Part shown: positions 5,851 through 6,319 of the stretch, in pieces
How positions within the stretch are numbered: position 1 is the stretch's first letter
How the letters are laid out: the number at the start of each line of letters is the position of its first letter
Notes under the pieces: generated by a model
Told to the model about the DNA's origin: nothing
Seen by the model: the letters and a program-made list of their open reading frames with translations, nothing else
Databases searched by the model: none
Origin: Psychrobacter sp.
GTDB taxonomy: Bacteria > Pseudomonadota > Gammaproteobacteria > Pseudomonadales > Moraxellaceae
Assembly (NCBI GenBank): GCA_029264635.1
Contig: JARIAA010000040.1
Location: 1-6,319, forward strand
Direction: 5' to 3'
Length of the DNA stretch: 6,319 bases
Program-made: the position numbers and the translations under genes

Positions 5851-6273
5851 ATGGCAAACCATAATATGACGTCTATTCGTGCTAAGGCTGGCGAAACAGA
5901 AAAAGTCACTATTAATTTGGGCTATGTCGATCTGGGACAAGTCGATTTAATGGTGCAAGAAGGTTTTTATTCTAATCGTACTGACTTTATTCGTACCGCA
6001 ATTCGCAATCAGCTTACTACGCATGCAGAGGTGGTGCGTCAAACTGTTGCTCGTAAAACTTTGGAGTTAGGGCTGCGCCATTATACTCGCGCTGATCTCG
6101 AAGCTGTCCAAGCCCGTAATGAGAAACTCCATATTCAAGTTGTGGGTCTGGCAACCATCGCCGCTGATGTCACCCCTGAGCTTGTGGAGGCTACCATTGA
6201 AAGCATCACAGTATTAGGCGTGCTACAGGCAAGTCCAGAGATAAAAGCGGTACTGATTAATAAAATGATGTGA
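5851..6273 (+). CDS. Ribbon-helix-helix (CopG/Arc-type) DNA-binding protein with an unassigned C-terminal domain
   Basis: This is a 140-residue probable transcriptional regulator. Residues 17-58 fit an RHH fold: a DNA-contacting strand (EKVTINLG), a first helix (about 26-36), the turn EGFYSNRTDF and a second helix (TDFIRTAIRNQL). RHH proteins bind DNA as dimers through the paired strands. Residues 59-90 look helical, and residues 94-138 form a conserved-looking C-terminal unit containing GLATIAADVTPELVE and VLGVLQASPEIKAVL, which I cannot assign to a named domain. The His/Cys nickel-ligand pattern of NikR is absent, so it is not NikR. It is larger than ParD/CopG antitoxins (about 50-90 residues), and no toxin gene is visible before the window ends 46 bp later. 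GAGG at 5842-5845, 5 nt before the ATG, supports the start. A dyad upstream suggests autoregulation. The target genes are unknown. Confidence 0.85.
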   Translation: MANHNMTSIRAKAGETEKVTINLGYVDLGQVDLMVQEGFYSNRTDFIRTAIRNQLTTHAEVVRQTVARKTLELGLRHYTRADLEAVQARNEKLHIQVVGLATIAADVTPELVEATIESITVLGVLQASPEIKAVLINKMM

Positions 6274-6319
6274 TTATTTGCACTTATAACGACTCTTAAA
6301 ATCCATATAAACATACTAT

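Noticed and set aside
5737..5940. Open frame of 67 residues on the minus strand across the RHH promoter
   Set aside because: It overlaps the RHH start and its promoter elements, and its composition looks like the reverse of AT-rich DNA rather than a protein.
5851..6273. NikR or a toxin-antitoxin antitoxin as identity of the RHH protein
   Set aside because: The nickel-ligand His/Cys pattern is missing, the protein is longer than usual antitoxins, and no toxin gene is visible.

Overview
The window looks like ordinary chromosome from a gammaproteobacterium, most likely the Moraxellaceae (Psychrobacter/Moraxella-like). That placement is inferred from the AT-leaning composition and the look of the proteins as I recall these families; no search was possible. 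All five recognisable genes are on the + strand: the 3' end of metF, rsmE, a PAS-GGDEF-EAL cyclic-di-GMP protein, a long acyl-CoA dehydrogenase, and a ribbon-helix-helix (RHH) DNA-binding protein.

Layout. Positions 1-464 are the C-terminal half of methylenetetrahydrofolate reductase, closed by a UUCG-loop intrinsic terminator (493-517). rsmE (664-1560) uses a GTG start behind an extended -10 element. The c-di-GMP gene (1710-3416) follows a 149-bp gap that holds a perfect TATAAT overlapped by an inverted repeat. A 379-bp gene-free stretch (3417-3795) holds a good promoter and a long leader with paired AACGTT sites and a hairpin, then the acyl-CoA dehydrogenase (3796-5589). That gene is followed by a 14-bp palindrome and a strong 9-bp-stem terminator (5659-5689). 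The RHH gene (5851-6273) has its own promoter region, with an inverted repeat that could be its own operator.

How the genes work together. They look like separate transcription units rather than one pathway: one-carbon/methionine metabolism, 16S rRNA methylation, second-messenger turnover, acyl-CoA oxidation and a DNA-binding regulator. Terminators separate metF from rsmE and the dehydrogenase from the RHH gene. The two most informative details are that the GGDEF half of the c-di-GMP protein is degraded at metal-binding, substrate and inhibitory-site positions while the EAL half keeps its catalytic residues, and that the RHH protein carries a C-terminal domain I cannot name, with a dyad at its promoter. 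No CRISPR array, insertion sequence, tRNA, rRNA or clear defence system is visible. I see no strong case for a wholly new system here; the RHH gene with its dyad is the best lead.
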